Positions 8,397 to 15,996 of a stretch of 64,000 nt of DNA are shown here, piece after piece. The stretch is taken from positions 2,261-66,260 of the forward strand of contig DISK01000006.1 in NCBI GenBank assembly GCA_002421905.1, given 5' to 3'. The position numbers were made by a program, and so were the translations under genes. The notes beneath the pieces were generated by a model. It worked only from the letters and a program-made list of their open reading frames with translations, was not told the DNA's origin and did not search any database. Each line of letters begins with the position of its first letter. Positions within the stretch are counted from its first letter, which is position 1. The DNA is from Micavibrio sp. UBA6212 (GTDB taxonomy: Bacteria > Pseudomonadota > Alphaproteobacteria > Micavibrionales > Micavibrionaceae).

Positions 8397-10045
8397 TGGC
8401 GAAAAAGAAAAAGGGAAGCGGCAAGGATGCGCCGCCCGAAAAGGGCGTGGGTGAACTGCGCGCCATTTTGGAAGGCGCGGAGAAAGTGGATTTTGAGGCG
8501 GGCCTGCCTCAGAACTTGCCGCCCTATGAAAGCCTGCCGGAGATCGACCGCCAGCTTGCGAAAGTTGATCGCAGCGATTGGGGGAACAGCGTCCGCCTTG
8601 TGGCGCGTTACGGCCATGATCTTATTTTTGTGACCAAGGCCGGATGGTGCGGCTGGACAGGGCAAAGATGGTCGCTCTTGCGCGGGCCGACAATGGCGCA
8701 CAGGTACAGCCAGAAAATCACCCGTGATATTCGCGGGGAGGTTCTGGCGGCTATGGCGGAAGGCCCGCGGGATGATGAAACGCCGAAAGATTTTCTCGAC
8801 CGTATCAAGAAATACTATAAATTCGCCATTGATAGCGGCAATACAAACCGCATAGCCGCCATCATGCGCGAGTCCATAACCGCATTGGAAAAGGATATGG
8901 ACGTATTCGATACGCACCCTTTCTTGCTCAACGTGCAAAACGGAACGCTTAATCTGAAAGCCGAATATAACGGCGAGGATGATTTTGACGGTATTGTTTT
9001 AGAAGACCACAACCGCGATCATCATATTACCAAGCTGGCCCGCGTATCTTACGACCGCAACGCGGAAGCCCCGACCTTCCGAAAATTCATCCATGAAATT
9101 CTGCCCGATGATGAAATCCGTTTATTCCTGCAAAGATATTTTGGCTATTGCCTGACCGGGGATACCGGCAAGCAAGTGATCGTCATGCTATGGGGGGAAG
9201 GCAGCAACGGAAAAAGTACCCTTATGGACGTTCTAACATGGATGCTGGGCGATTATGCAACCGTGACGCCTTTTGCCACGCTTTTGCATAGCGACCGGCA
9301 AAAGGGCAGCGACGCCTCGCCCGATCTTGCCCGCTTGCCGGGGGCGCGGCTTGTAAGCGCGGCGGAGCCTGAAACAGGCGCGCGCTTTTCCGAGTCCATG
9401 CTGAAACAACTCACAGGCAGCGAGATTATGACGGTGCGCCACCTTCATAAAGATTTTTTTGAATTCAAGCCTCAATTCAAGCTCTGCCTTTCCTTCAACA
9501 ATAAGCCTTATATCCGCGGGCAAGATCGCGGCATATGGCGGCGCATTTTGCTTGTGCCGTTCACCCAAAGTTTTGAAGACGCGGAGGAATTAAAGAACGC
9601 GCCGAATGCAAAGCTGAAAATCGAAAATCTGGACAAGAAGCTGAAAGAGGAAGCCCCCGGCATTCTCAACTGGTTATTGGATGGATACCGTATGTGGGCG
9701 GAGGACGGTTTCAAAATCCCGGCCAAGGTGCGCGCGGCCACCGCCGAATACAAGCATGAATCAAACCCTATCCAGCAATTCATAGATTCATGGTGCGAAA
9801 AAAGGCCGGATTCCATTGTCGGCTCATCCCGGCTTTATGACGCTTACAAGCTATGGTGCAAAGAATCCGCGCTCGATCCCATGAGTCAAAACAGTTTCGG
9901 GCGGCGCATGACCGGCATGAACTTTGAACGGGTCACAAATCCATACAGCCATTATCGGGGCATTCAACTGAATAACGAGGCCGAAAGCCGGGTTATGCAG
10001 GAAGAATCCCGATCATTCCGGCGAAAGGAGGGTGGGGACAACTAA
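8396..10045 (+). CDS. D5/P4-family phage primase-helicase
   Basis: The 549-aa protein has a D5-type N-terminal region (about 90-250) and an SF3-like helicase core with Walker A GEGSNGKST (267-275), a Walker B-like strand LVSAAE (319-324) and the DRGIWRRILLVPF element (377-389) typical of this family. It is a hexameric origin-unwinding helicase by family. It is the last gene of the replication operon and is followed at once by an iteron-like repeat field that may be its origin. Confidence 0.93.
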   Translation: MAKKKKGSGKDAPPEKGVGELRAILEGAEKVDFEAGLPQNLPPYESLPEIDRQLAKVDRSDWGNSVRLVARYGHDLIFVTKAGWCGWTGQRWSLLRGPTMAHRYSQKITRDIRGEVLAAMAEGPRDDETPKDFLDRIKKYYKFAIDSGNTNRIAAIMRESITALEKDMDVFDTHPFLLNVQNGTLNLKAEYNGEDDFDGIVLEDHNRDHHITKLARVSYDRNAEAPTFRKFIHEILPDDEIRLFLQRYFGYCLTGDTGKQVIVMLWGEGSNGKSTLMDVLTWMLGDYATVTPFATLLHSDRQKGSDASPDLARLPGARLVSAAEPETGARFSESMLKQLTGSEIMTVRHLHKDFFEFKPQFKLCLSFNNKPYIRGQDRGIWRRILLVPFTQSFEDAEELKNAPNAKLKIENLDKKLKEEAPGILNWLLDGYRMWAEDGFKIPAKVRAATAEYKHESNPIQQFIDSWCEKRPDSIVGSSRLYDAYKLWCKESALDPMSQNSFGRRMTGMNFERVTNPYSHYRGIQLNNEAESRVMQEESRSFRRKEGGDN

Positions 10046-10052
10046 GGGCCGA

Positions 10053-10211
10053 AATCCTCTAATCCTCTAAAATCCTCAAAAGAAATCCGGCGCGGTTTTC
10101 AATGGTTTAGAGCATTTAGAGGATTTAGAGCATTTTCTAAAGTTTTTCCATGACGCGCAGGCGCATATGCGCGCGGAGAAAAACCTGAACCAATCCTCTA
10201 AATCCTCTAAA
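10053..10211. repeat. Iteron-like 9-bp repeat field, candidate phage replication origin
   Basis: Between the helicase gene and the next gene there are three near-tandem AATCCTCT units (10053-10078), three exactly tandem inverted 9-mers (TTTAGAGCA, TTTAGAGGA, TTTAGAGCA; 10106-10132) and two tandem direct 9-mers (10192-10211). A GCGCATATGCGC palindrome (10161-10172) lies between the blocks. Clustered direct and inverted iterons next to initiator/helicase genes are typical of replication origins. The 276-bp gap 10046-10321 holds no credible gene. Confidence 0.65.
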
Positions 10212-10321
10212 CCGGCCCGCATAATAATTTTAACGGTCTGAATCCAAAAGCAAAAAGCCTTAAAGGATTCAGAAAAAAGCCAAGCGGAAAACCATCTAAA
10301 AAACTCTAAAGGGGAAAAGAC

Positions 10322-10945
10322 ATGACAACAGCAAAGCAAAAGAAATACCGGCATGATATTACCGTGGAAGATTTGGTGATCTGGACATATCAACGCCAGC
10401 GCGCGGACTTGATCGTTGAGCGCGGCGTGGGATTGTTGCCGCATGAGAAAGATGCGGACGGAATCTTCTATAAAAATATCAGCGGCGACGGAACTTATCA
10501 GGTGCAGCGCAACGCCGAACTCGGAACGCGCATTGATTGTTTCGGTTTCCCTAGCGCGGAAATCCACCCGGACGCGGAACTGGTGCATGAGCTGATTAAG
10601 ACCAAATTCTTTACGCATTTGGATAGAGGCTTGCTTATCGACTTTGGCAAAACGGGGCTTGTCCCCGACTGGCTGCCGGGCGCAAAGCCTGAAATCCGCC
10701 CGGCCTATAAGAAAAATGGAAAACTGAAAATGATTTACGGCGACCGCAAACACCCGATAGCCTGCGAAATCGAAATTGTGATGAGCCAAGATCATATTGA
10801 TTTCAAGCGGCGTATTTACACGCAATGGTGGGATGCGCTCGACAAGCTGCGCGCGCAGCTTTGGGAAAGGGATACGCAAGTGACCAGCTTCAACGTGCAA
10901 GTCCCCGGCGCGGCGCGTACCCCGTGGCAGAGGAAAACAGGATAG
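10322..10945 (+). CDS. Hypothetical prophage protein, 207 aa
   Basis: The protein is soluble and moderately basic, with the starting pattern DLVIWTYQRQRAD and three tryptophans near the C-terminus. I recognise no family and see no catalytic motif. AAGGGG precedes the ATG at good spacing. It follows the repeat field, so it may start a new transcription unit leading toward the ParB/Mom pair. A role in DNA metabolism is only suggested by position. Confidence 0.75.
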   Translation: MTTAKQKKYRHDITVEDLVIWTYQRQRADLIVERGVGLLPHEKDADGIFYKNISGDGTYQVQRNAELGTRIDCFGFPSAEIHPDAELVHELIKTKFFTHLDRGLLIDFGKTGLVPDWLPGAKPEIRPAYKKNGKLKMIYGDRKHPIACEIEIVMSQDHIDFKRRIYTQWWDALDKLRAQLWERDTQVTSFNVQVPGAARTPWQRKTG

Positions 10946-10997
10946 GCCATCTTGACTTTGCGGAAAAAGTTTGACACCATAGCAATAGAGTGAAGTT

Positions 10998-11025
10998 GCG
11001 CCCTGATTCGAGAGGCGCTTTTTTT
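10998..11025 (+). terminator. Possible intrinsic terminator
   Basis: GCGCC, an 11-nt loop and GGCGC are followed by seven T, about 50 bp after the 207-aa gene. The stem is short and the loop large, so strength is uncertain. The rest of the gap 10946-11225 shows no gene; it has TTGAC-like boxes but no convincing -10. Confidence 0.5.
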
Positions 11026-11225
11026 ATGGCCGCGCGCAAGATTTTTGCCGCGGCTTTTTCGTTTTCCAAAAAATTCTAGGTTCTTCCGGCGCAAAAAAAC
11101 GGACACGGGTACGCGCGGCGCGGGGTCTTGGTAGTCTTGACGCGCCAAACGAGGTTTACTTTTGTCGCCGGTTGACAAGGAATTTAGTACCCGCAAACCC
11201 GCGTAAAACATAGGTTTTTTTAAGC

Positions 11226-11855
11226 ATGAATGAAAAACAGGGAAAGCATGTCAACCTGCCGGTTGACAGCCTGAAACCATACGCCAATAACGCCCGCACC
11301 CATTCCGCCGCGCAGATTGACCAGATTATCGCCAGCATCGAGGAATTCGGATTTACGGCCCCGATCTTGATTGATGAAGCCTATACGATCTTGGCAGGGA
11401 CAGGTCGTTACGCCGCCGCCCAAAAAATGGGGCGTGAAACCGTGCCTTGCATCATGCTTGAGCATTTAACGCCGGAGCAAAAGCGCGCCTATGTGATCGC
11501 GGATAACCGCATAGCCGAAAACGCCGGATGGAACCGCGAATTGCTGGCCTTGGAATTAACCGAGCTTGATCTGGCGGACTTTGACCTTGGCGTTATCGGT
11601 TTTTCGGATAAGGAACTGGAAAAACTTTTGCCCGGCTTGGCTGCCGTTTCTGAAAATATGCCGGATTTGCCGACCGGCGATAAATCCGCTTATCAGCAAA
11701 TGACATTCACGTTGCATAATACGCAAGCGGAATTGGTCAAGGCCGCTATCGCCGCCGCCAAGAAACTGAAACCCTTTGACGAAAGCCTAAATAAAAACAG
11801 CAACGGCAACGCCATCACCCGGATTTGCGAGATGTTCCTCAATGGCCAAAGCTAG
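11226..11855 (+). CDS. ParB-like nuclease-fold domain protein
   Basis: The 209-aa protein has an N-terminal ParB/Srx fold: DSLKPYANNARTHS, then a FTAPILIDEAYTILAGTGRYAAAQ segment that matches the family's GHxRxxA nucleotide-binding box as GTGRYAAA, then VPCIML and an RAYVIADNRIAENAGW helix region. In many phages this domain is fused to a DNA methyltransferase; here the C-terminal half carries none. Its 3' end overlaps the Mom-family gene by 14 bp, so the two are probably made together and could work on the same DNA-modification step. That link is inference. Confidence 0.85.
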   Translation: MNEKQGKHVNLPVDSLKPYANNARTHSAAQIDQIIASIEEFGFTAPILIDEAYTILAGTGRYAAAQKMGRETVPCIMLEHLTPEQKRAYVIADNRIAENAGWNRELLALELTELDLADFDLGVIGFSDKELEKLLPGLAAVSENMPDLPTGDKSAYQQMTFTLHNTQAELVKAAIAAAKKLKPFDESLNKNSNGNAITRICEMFLNGQS

Positions 11856-12555
11856 GAATATCCGTCTTGCGCCGATCACCGCCGAGGCCGCCCGCCATAT
11901 GGTGCGCTGCTATCATTACAGCGGGAAAGTCGTCAATAATTCGCAGCTTAATCTTGGCGTTTTCCTGAATGATCGGCTTGAGGGCGTTATGCAGTTTGGC
12001 CCCTCGATGGATAAAAGAAAATTGCAAGGCTTGGTAGAAGGAACGCCGTGGAACGGTTTTCTTGAACTCAACCGCATGGCCTTTTCCGACCGCCTGCCAC
12101 GCAACAGCGAAAGCCGCGCCCTCGGTGTTGCCATGCGGATAATTAAAAAGTCTTATCCGCATATCCAGTGGATTGTGTCTTTTTCGGATGCCTCGCAATG
12201 TGGCGACGGTACAATTTACCGGGCCTCCGGCTTCGTCCTTACGGGCATAGCCAAGAACCGCAGCCTTTTTGAATTTCCGAACGGTGCGCGCGTGGCGCAA
12301 ATGACCATGAACGCCAACTGGAATACGCCCGCCATGCACGAAATCTGCAAGGACATGGGAATAGAATTGAAATACAGAACGGCGAAAGAATGGGTGGAAC
12401 TCGGCGCAAAGAAACTGCCCGGTTATCAGTTGCGCTATCTGTATTTTCTTGACCCTTCCGCCCGGCAAAGGTTCACAGGTGAAATCTTGCCGTTTTCCAA
12501 GATCGCGGAAATGGATGCAGGCATGTACCGGGGTCAAAAAATATCGCGTGAGTAG
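11842..12555 (+). CDS. Mom-family DNA modification protein (adenine methylcarbamoylation-like)
   Basis: The 237-aa protein matches the Mom group remembered from Mu-like phages: LELNRMAFSDRLPRNSESRA, HIQWIVSFSDASQCGDGTIY and RASGFVLTGI. Mu Mom is a GNAT-like enzyme that converts adenine in phage DNA to a carbamoylmethyl-type adenine and so protects it from many restriction enzymes. The gene overlaps the ParB-like gene and precedes the structural module, fitting late expression just before packaging. The chemistry in this phage is inferred from family membership only. Confidence 0.82.
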   Translation: MAKARNIRLAPITAEAARHMVRCYHYSGKVVNNSQLNLGVFLNDRLEGVMQFGPSMDKRKLQGLVEGTPWNGFLELNRMAFSDRLPRNSESRALGVAMRIIKKSYPHIQWIVSFSDASQCGDGTIYRASGFVLTGIAKNRSLFEFPNGARVAQMTMNANWNTPAMHEICKDMGIELKYRTAKEWVELGAKKLPGYQLRYLYFLDPSARQRFTGEILPFSKIAEMDAGMYRGQKISRE

Positions 12556-12570
12556 CTTAAAAGTAAAGCA

Positions 12571-12588
12571 CCGTGGGTTCCTCCACGG
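12571..12588. terminator. Hairpin between convergent mom and crcB genes
   Basis: CCGTGG, a GTTCCT loop and CCACGG form a 6-bp stem between the two converging genes. There is no clear T-run on the plus side. On the minus side a weak T-rich stretch follows. It may end one or both transcripts. Confidence 0.35.
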
Positions 12589-12621
12589 ATAAGGCGGGGC
12601 AGTACCGACCCTCACGCTCCA

Positions 12622-12999
12622 TTACGTTGTTACCCTCATAATCCATATGCCCGCCATAATAGCGGCAAGGGATAGAGCGACAGAAAAGAAAATATATACG
12701 GCGGATAAAAGTAAATCGCCTCTTTCCCAAAGTAGAACACTATCAAGGGAAAAGGTGGAAAACGTCGTATAACCGGCGACAATTCCGGTCGTTAAAAATA
12801 ATCGCCAATGCTGCGGAGCCTCACCCTTAAAAGCAAAATAGCCGGTAAGCAATCCCAATATGAGGGAGCCGGTAATATTTATGGTGATAATACCAAAGGG
12901 AAATTTGGTTCCTAAGAAATGGGTGATGAGTTGATTTACTCCATGCCTTAGTGCGCCGCCTATGCCCGACCCCAAAAACACTATCAAATATGCGTACAT
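12622..12999 (-). CDS. crcB: Fluoride exporter CrcB/FluC
   Basis: The start ATG at 12999 gives MYAYLIVFLGSGIGGALRHG (125 aa); upstream in-frame codons would run into the leader terminator. Family marks are GGALRH, the FGIITINITGS segment and GYTTFSTFSLD. Four hydrophobic segments fit the dual-topology homodimeric fluoride channel in the inner membrane. A complete fluoride riboswitch precedes it on the same strand. It sits on the minus strand between mom and the terminase genes, the only minus-strand gene in the phage's right half before the lysis end, so it is a moron-type cargo gene. Confidence 0.95.
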   Translation of the reverse strand: MYAYLIVFLGSGIGGALRHGVNQLITHFLGTKFPFGIITINITGSLILGLLTGYFAFKGEAPQHWRLFLTTGIVAGYTTFSTFSLDSVLLWERGDLLLSAVYIFFSVALSLAAIMAGIWIMRVTT

Positions 13000-13020
13000 T
13001 CTTTCTTGTTCCTTTTTCAC

Positions 13021-13042
13021 AAAAAAACCCGCCAATGGCGGG
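13021..13042 (-). terminator. Leader terminator of the crcB fluoride riboswitch
   Basis: On the minus strand CCCGCC-ATT-GGCGGG is followed by seven T, between the aptamer and the crcB start. An upstream GGCGGG (13053-13058) can pair with the CCCGCC arm instead, and the aptamer itself contains CCGCC. This gives the alternative pairings expected of a transcription-control expression platform. Confidence 0.85.
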
Positions 13043-13079
13043 TATAAAAAATCCCGCCGAAATAAACCATACGGTCATT

Positions 13080-13132
13080 TGGCAGGAGTCATCAGCCTTG
13101 CGGCGGTTATCGGGGAACTCCATCCCCATCCG
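13080..13132 (-). promoter_or_regulatory. Fluoride riboswitch (crcB RNA motif)
   Basis: On the minus strand the sequence reads GGGGATGGAGTTCCCC, then ATAACCGCC, a short loop, and GGCTGATGACTCCTGCC, which matches the conserved crcB motif including the GGAGT/ACTCC pairing and the AACCGCC/GGC pseudoknot partners. A -10-like TATGAT lies just upstream, near 13137-13143 on the minus strand. By family, fluoride binding lets transcription pass the downstream terminator and turns on the exporter. Confidence 0.95.
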
Positions 13133-13241
13133 CCTAATCATAGCAACTAAAGATTAAAGAAAAAAGAAGGTTTTTTCTTAGGAAAAGCCAGCAGTAAACC
13201 ATAGGGCGGGATACCCGCCGTTTCTTGAGGAAAATTCACAT

Positions 13242-13778
13242 ATGGCGGAATTGATAACGCAAGCGGAATACGCCCGCCGCCGGGACGTATCGCGCCAGTA
13301 CATTCACCGGCTGGTGACGCAGGGGAAAATCCCGACCGATGAATTAAAGCGGATTGACCCGGAAATTGCCGATGCGGTTCTGGCGCAGCTTTCAGACCCC
13401 GCGCGCCGGTTAAACGATATGTCGGAAGACCCGGACAGCATGGCGGCGGAAAATGACGATCAAGGGGCCGCCGCCGAACAATCGGGAAACGGGCATACGT
13501 CCTTTGCCAAATTCCGCAGCGCGCGGGAAGCCTATCAAGCCAAACTCGCGCAACTGGATTACGAGGAACGCGCCGGGAAACTTGTACGCAAGGATGAAAT
13601 CGACCGCGAGGCGTTCGAGGCCGCCCGGCTTATCCGCGACCGTTTTTTAGCCTTGCCGCAGGAATTGGGAGGAACGCTTGTTGGCATGACGGACGAAAAA
13701 GAGATTATCCAATATTTGCGGGCAAAAATCCGCGACGCGCTTATGGACGTTTCCAATGATGTTAGCCTCGGGACGTGA
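13242..13778 (+). CDS. Terminase small subunit (Nu1-like)
   Basis: The 178-aa protein starts with a compact HTH (ITQAEYARRRDVSRQYIHRLVTQGKI, residues 5-30), as in lambda Nu1. The middle is acidic, and the C-terminal helical part (AREAYQAKLAQLDYEERAGKLVRKDEIDREAFEAAR) is the region that contacts the large subunit in the family. It recognises the packaging site and recruits the large terminase, which overlaps its 3' end. The cos/pac site itself was not identified. Confidence 0.88.
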   Translation: MAELITQAEYARRRDVSRQYIHRLVTQGKIPTDELKRIDPEIADAVLAQLSDPARRLNDMSEDPDSMAAENDDQGAAAEQSGNGHTSFAKFRSAREAYQAKLAQLDYEERAGKLVRKDEIDREAFEAARLIRDRFLALPQELGGTLVGMTDEKEIIQYLRAKIRDALMDVSNDVSLGT

Positions 13779-15759
13779 TGCCTACCGGGAAGCCTTTTCA
13801 AAAGGCTTGATGCCCGACCCGGATTACAGCGTTTCAGATTGGGCGAATGCGCGCCGTATCCTACCGCCCGAAACTACGTCATTTCCCGGCAAGTGGCGCA
13901 ACGACCGCACCCCGTATCTGGTCGAGATCATGGATTGCCTTTCACCCTCGCACCCTTGCGACCGGGTTACGTTTATGAAATCGGCACAAGTCGCCGGTTC
14001 CGAGGCCATTACAAACTTTATCGGCTATATCATCGACATTGCGCCCGGCCCTTCAATGGTCGTGCATCCGACGATGGACGCGGGCAAAGCATGGTCACGC
14101 GAAAAACTGACGCCAAATATTGATGAAAACGATTGGGGCGTAAAAGTTGCCGAAAACAAAAGCCGTGATGGGGCCTCGACTTCATCCTTCAAAAAGTTTC
14201 CGGGCGGATTTCTGGTTATCACCGGCGCAAATTCCGCCGCCGCGCTGCGCCAGAAATCAATCCGCTATCTGTTCAAGGATGATTGGGACGAATGGCCCCT
14301 TGATGTCGGCGGGCAAGGCGACCCGGATAAAATGGCAAATGCCCGGCAAATCGCATTCCATGATTCCGGCACGGCAAAATGCTTTGAAGTTTCGACACCG
14401 ACGCTGCAATCCATTAGCCGGATTACGCGCAGTTACGGGGAATCCGATCAACGGATTTTTAAGATCAAATGCCCGCATTGCGAGGCCGAACAGGAATTGC
14501 GGTTTTTCCCGCTGACACCCGAACCGTTCCGGGGCGGTTTGCGCTTCAATACGGAGCCGCCTTTCATGCCGTATTACGTTTGCGAGGAAAACGGCTGCAT
14601 TATCGAACACCATGAAAAACGGAAAATGCTGGCCTCTGGCCGGTGGGTTATCCAGAACGCCGCAGGCACTCATCCGGGTTTCAAGATTAACGCGATTTAT
14701 TCCCCATTTACGACATGGGATAAAATGGTTGAGGCCTTTCTTGCGGCAAAGGACAACCCGCGGGAGTTGAAAACCTTTTATAATTTGTGGCTCGGGCAAG
14801 CGTGGGAAGAACGCGGTGACGCGCCAAGCTGGAAACGCCTGCTTACCTTGCGTGAAGACTACCCCTTGGGCTTCATTCCGCAAGGCGCGCTGCTTATCAC
14901 GGTCGGCGTGGATGTTCAAAAGGATGGTTTCTATTTTGAAGTCGTCGGCTGGGGAATCGGCAAAACAAGCTGGGTTATTGATATCGGTTTCCTGCCCGGC
15001 GATACGGGTCATCCGGCGACATGGCGGCAACTGGATACGCTTTACAATCGCCACTATGAAAACGCATGGGGCCGGGCCTTTCAATGCGACATGCTGGCGA
15101 TTGACAGCGGTTACATGGCCCACCTTGTCTATTCCTGGGCGAGAGGAAAGCCGCGTGTCATTGTCGTTAAAGGTGTGGGCGGCGCGCAAGCCCCGGTCTT
15201 GGGAACTGCCGCCAAGACGGAAGTTACCTATGCCGGGAAAAAGAAACGCCGGGGCGCAATGCGCGTCTGGCCGGTTGGCTCATGGCAAGGCAAGTCCGAA
15301 CTCTACGCCTATTTGCGTCTTGAGGGCGTGATGGAAGGCGCGGAGGAAGACCCGCATGGCTATTGCCATTTTTCCACCGGCTGCGACGAAAACTATTTTA
15401 AGCAGCTTACGGCGGAAAGCCTCGTTACGCACCAGCGCAACGGCAAGGACACAACCGAATGGATGGTGTCGGGCGAAAACCATTTTCTTGATTGCCGGAT
15501 TTATAACATGGCTGCCGCCGAACGCTGCGAGATCAACCGCTTTACGGTGGAAAAATGGCGCGCGCTGGCGGTCATGCGCGAGATCCCGCAAGACGTAATC
15601 CAAGGCGACCTTTTATCGCTGCATAACCAGCTTAACCAGATTCCGAAACCGGAAGTCACGCCCGCTGAGCCTAAAGAACTGCCAAAGGTTCCTGAGCAAC
15701 CGGCAAACCCGACTGCCCGGCGACGCGCGCGCCGCCGCATTCGGGTACGCCACCATTAA
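13756..15759 (+). CDS. Terminase large subunit (lambda GpA family)
   Basis: The 667-aa protein has a deviant Walker A (KSAQVAGSEA, residues 75-84) as usual in GpA-type motors, a zinc-ribbon-like CPHC and CEENGC pair around 235-295, and nuclease-domain acidic motifs GVDVQKDG and LAIDSGY in the C-terminal half. It pumps DNA into the prohead and cuts it. Membership of the GpA family suggests cohesive-end packaging. The ATG at 13756 overlaps the small-subunit gene; an ATG at 13810 is a shorter alternative. Confidence 0.95.
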   Translation: MMLASGRDAYREAFSKGLMPDPDYSVSDWANARRILPPETTSFPGKWRNDRTPYLVEIMDCLSPSHPCDRVTFMKSAQVAGSEAITNFIGYIIDIAPGPSMVVHPTMDAGKAWSREKLTPNIDENDWGVKVAENKSRDGASTSSFKKFPGGFLVITGANSAAALRQKSIRYLFKDDWDEWPLDVGGQGDPDKMANARQIAFHDSGTAKCFEVSTPTLQSISRITRSYGESDQRIFKIKCPHCEAEQELRFFPLTPEPFRGGLRFNTEPPFMPYYVCEENGCIIEHHEKRKMLASGRWVIQNAAGTHPGFKINAIYSPFTTWDKMVEAFLAAKDNPRELKTFYNLWLGQAWEERGDAPSWKRLLTLREDYPLGFIPQGALLITVGVDVQKDGFYFEVVGWGIGKTSWVIDIGFLPGDTGHPATWRQLDTLYNRHYENAWGRAFQCDMLAIDSGYMAHLVYSWARGKPRVIVVKGVGGAQAPVLGTAAKTEVTYAGKKKRRGAMRVWPVGSWQGKSELYAYLRLEGVMEGAEEDPHGYCHFSTGCDENYFKQLTAESLVTHQRNGKDTTEWMVSGENHFLDCRIYNMAAAERCEINRFTVEKWRALAVMREIPQDVIQGDLLSLHNQLNQIPKPEVTPAEPKELPKVPEQPANPTARRRARRRIRVRHH

Positions 15760-15774
15760 AGAAAGAAAAAATCC

Positions 15775-15993
15775 ATGACAACGAGCATTACGTTTACGCC
15801 GGAAATGCTGGCGGAACTTGAAAAGGCATACGCCAGCGGCACAAAGCGGCTGACCTATGAAGGCAAGACGATTGAGTATCAAGACCTTTCCGATATGGAA
15901 CGCGCCATTAACACGCTGCGTCGGTCTTTGAATGCCAAGGCAGGAAAGCGCAAATCCCGCCGCGTCCACATGCGAAGCAATCGGGGACTTTAA
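15775..15993 (+). CDS. Head-tail joining protein, gpW-like
   Basis: The 72-aa protein has the small gpW-type pattern: a helix (EMLAELEKAYASG), a beta turn (KRLTYEGKTIEY) and a second helix (MERAINTLRRSL), ending in a basic tail. By family it sits below the portal and connects head to tail. The place between large terminase and portal is the standard one. Confidence 0.8.
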   Translation: MTTSITFTPEMLAELEKAYASGTKRLTYEGKTIEYQDLSDMERAINTLRRSLNAKAGKRKSRRVHMRSNRGL

Positions 15994-15996
15994 TCC

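Noticed and set aside
10076..10900. 274-aa minus-strand reading frame over the iteron field and the 207-aa gene
   Set aside because: It crosses the repeat field and opposes a plus-strand gene with a good ribosome-binding site. No recognisable features.
13140..13241. A cos packaging site upstream of the small terminase gene
   Set aside because: The GpA-type terminase suggests one nearby, but I could not see lambda-like cosN/cosB repeats, so none is annotated.
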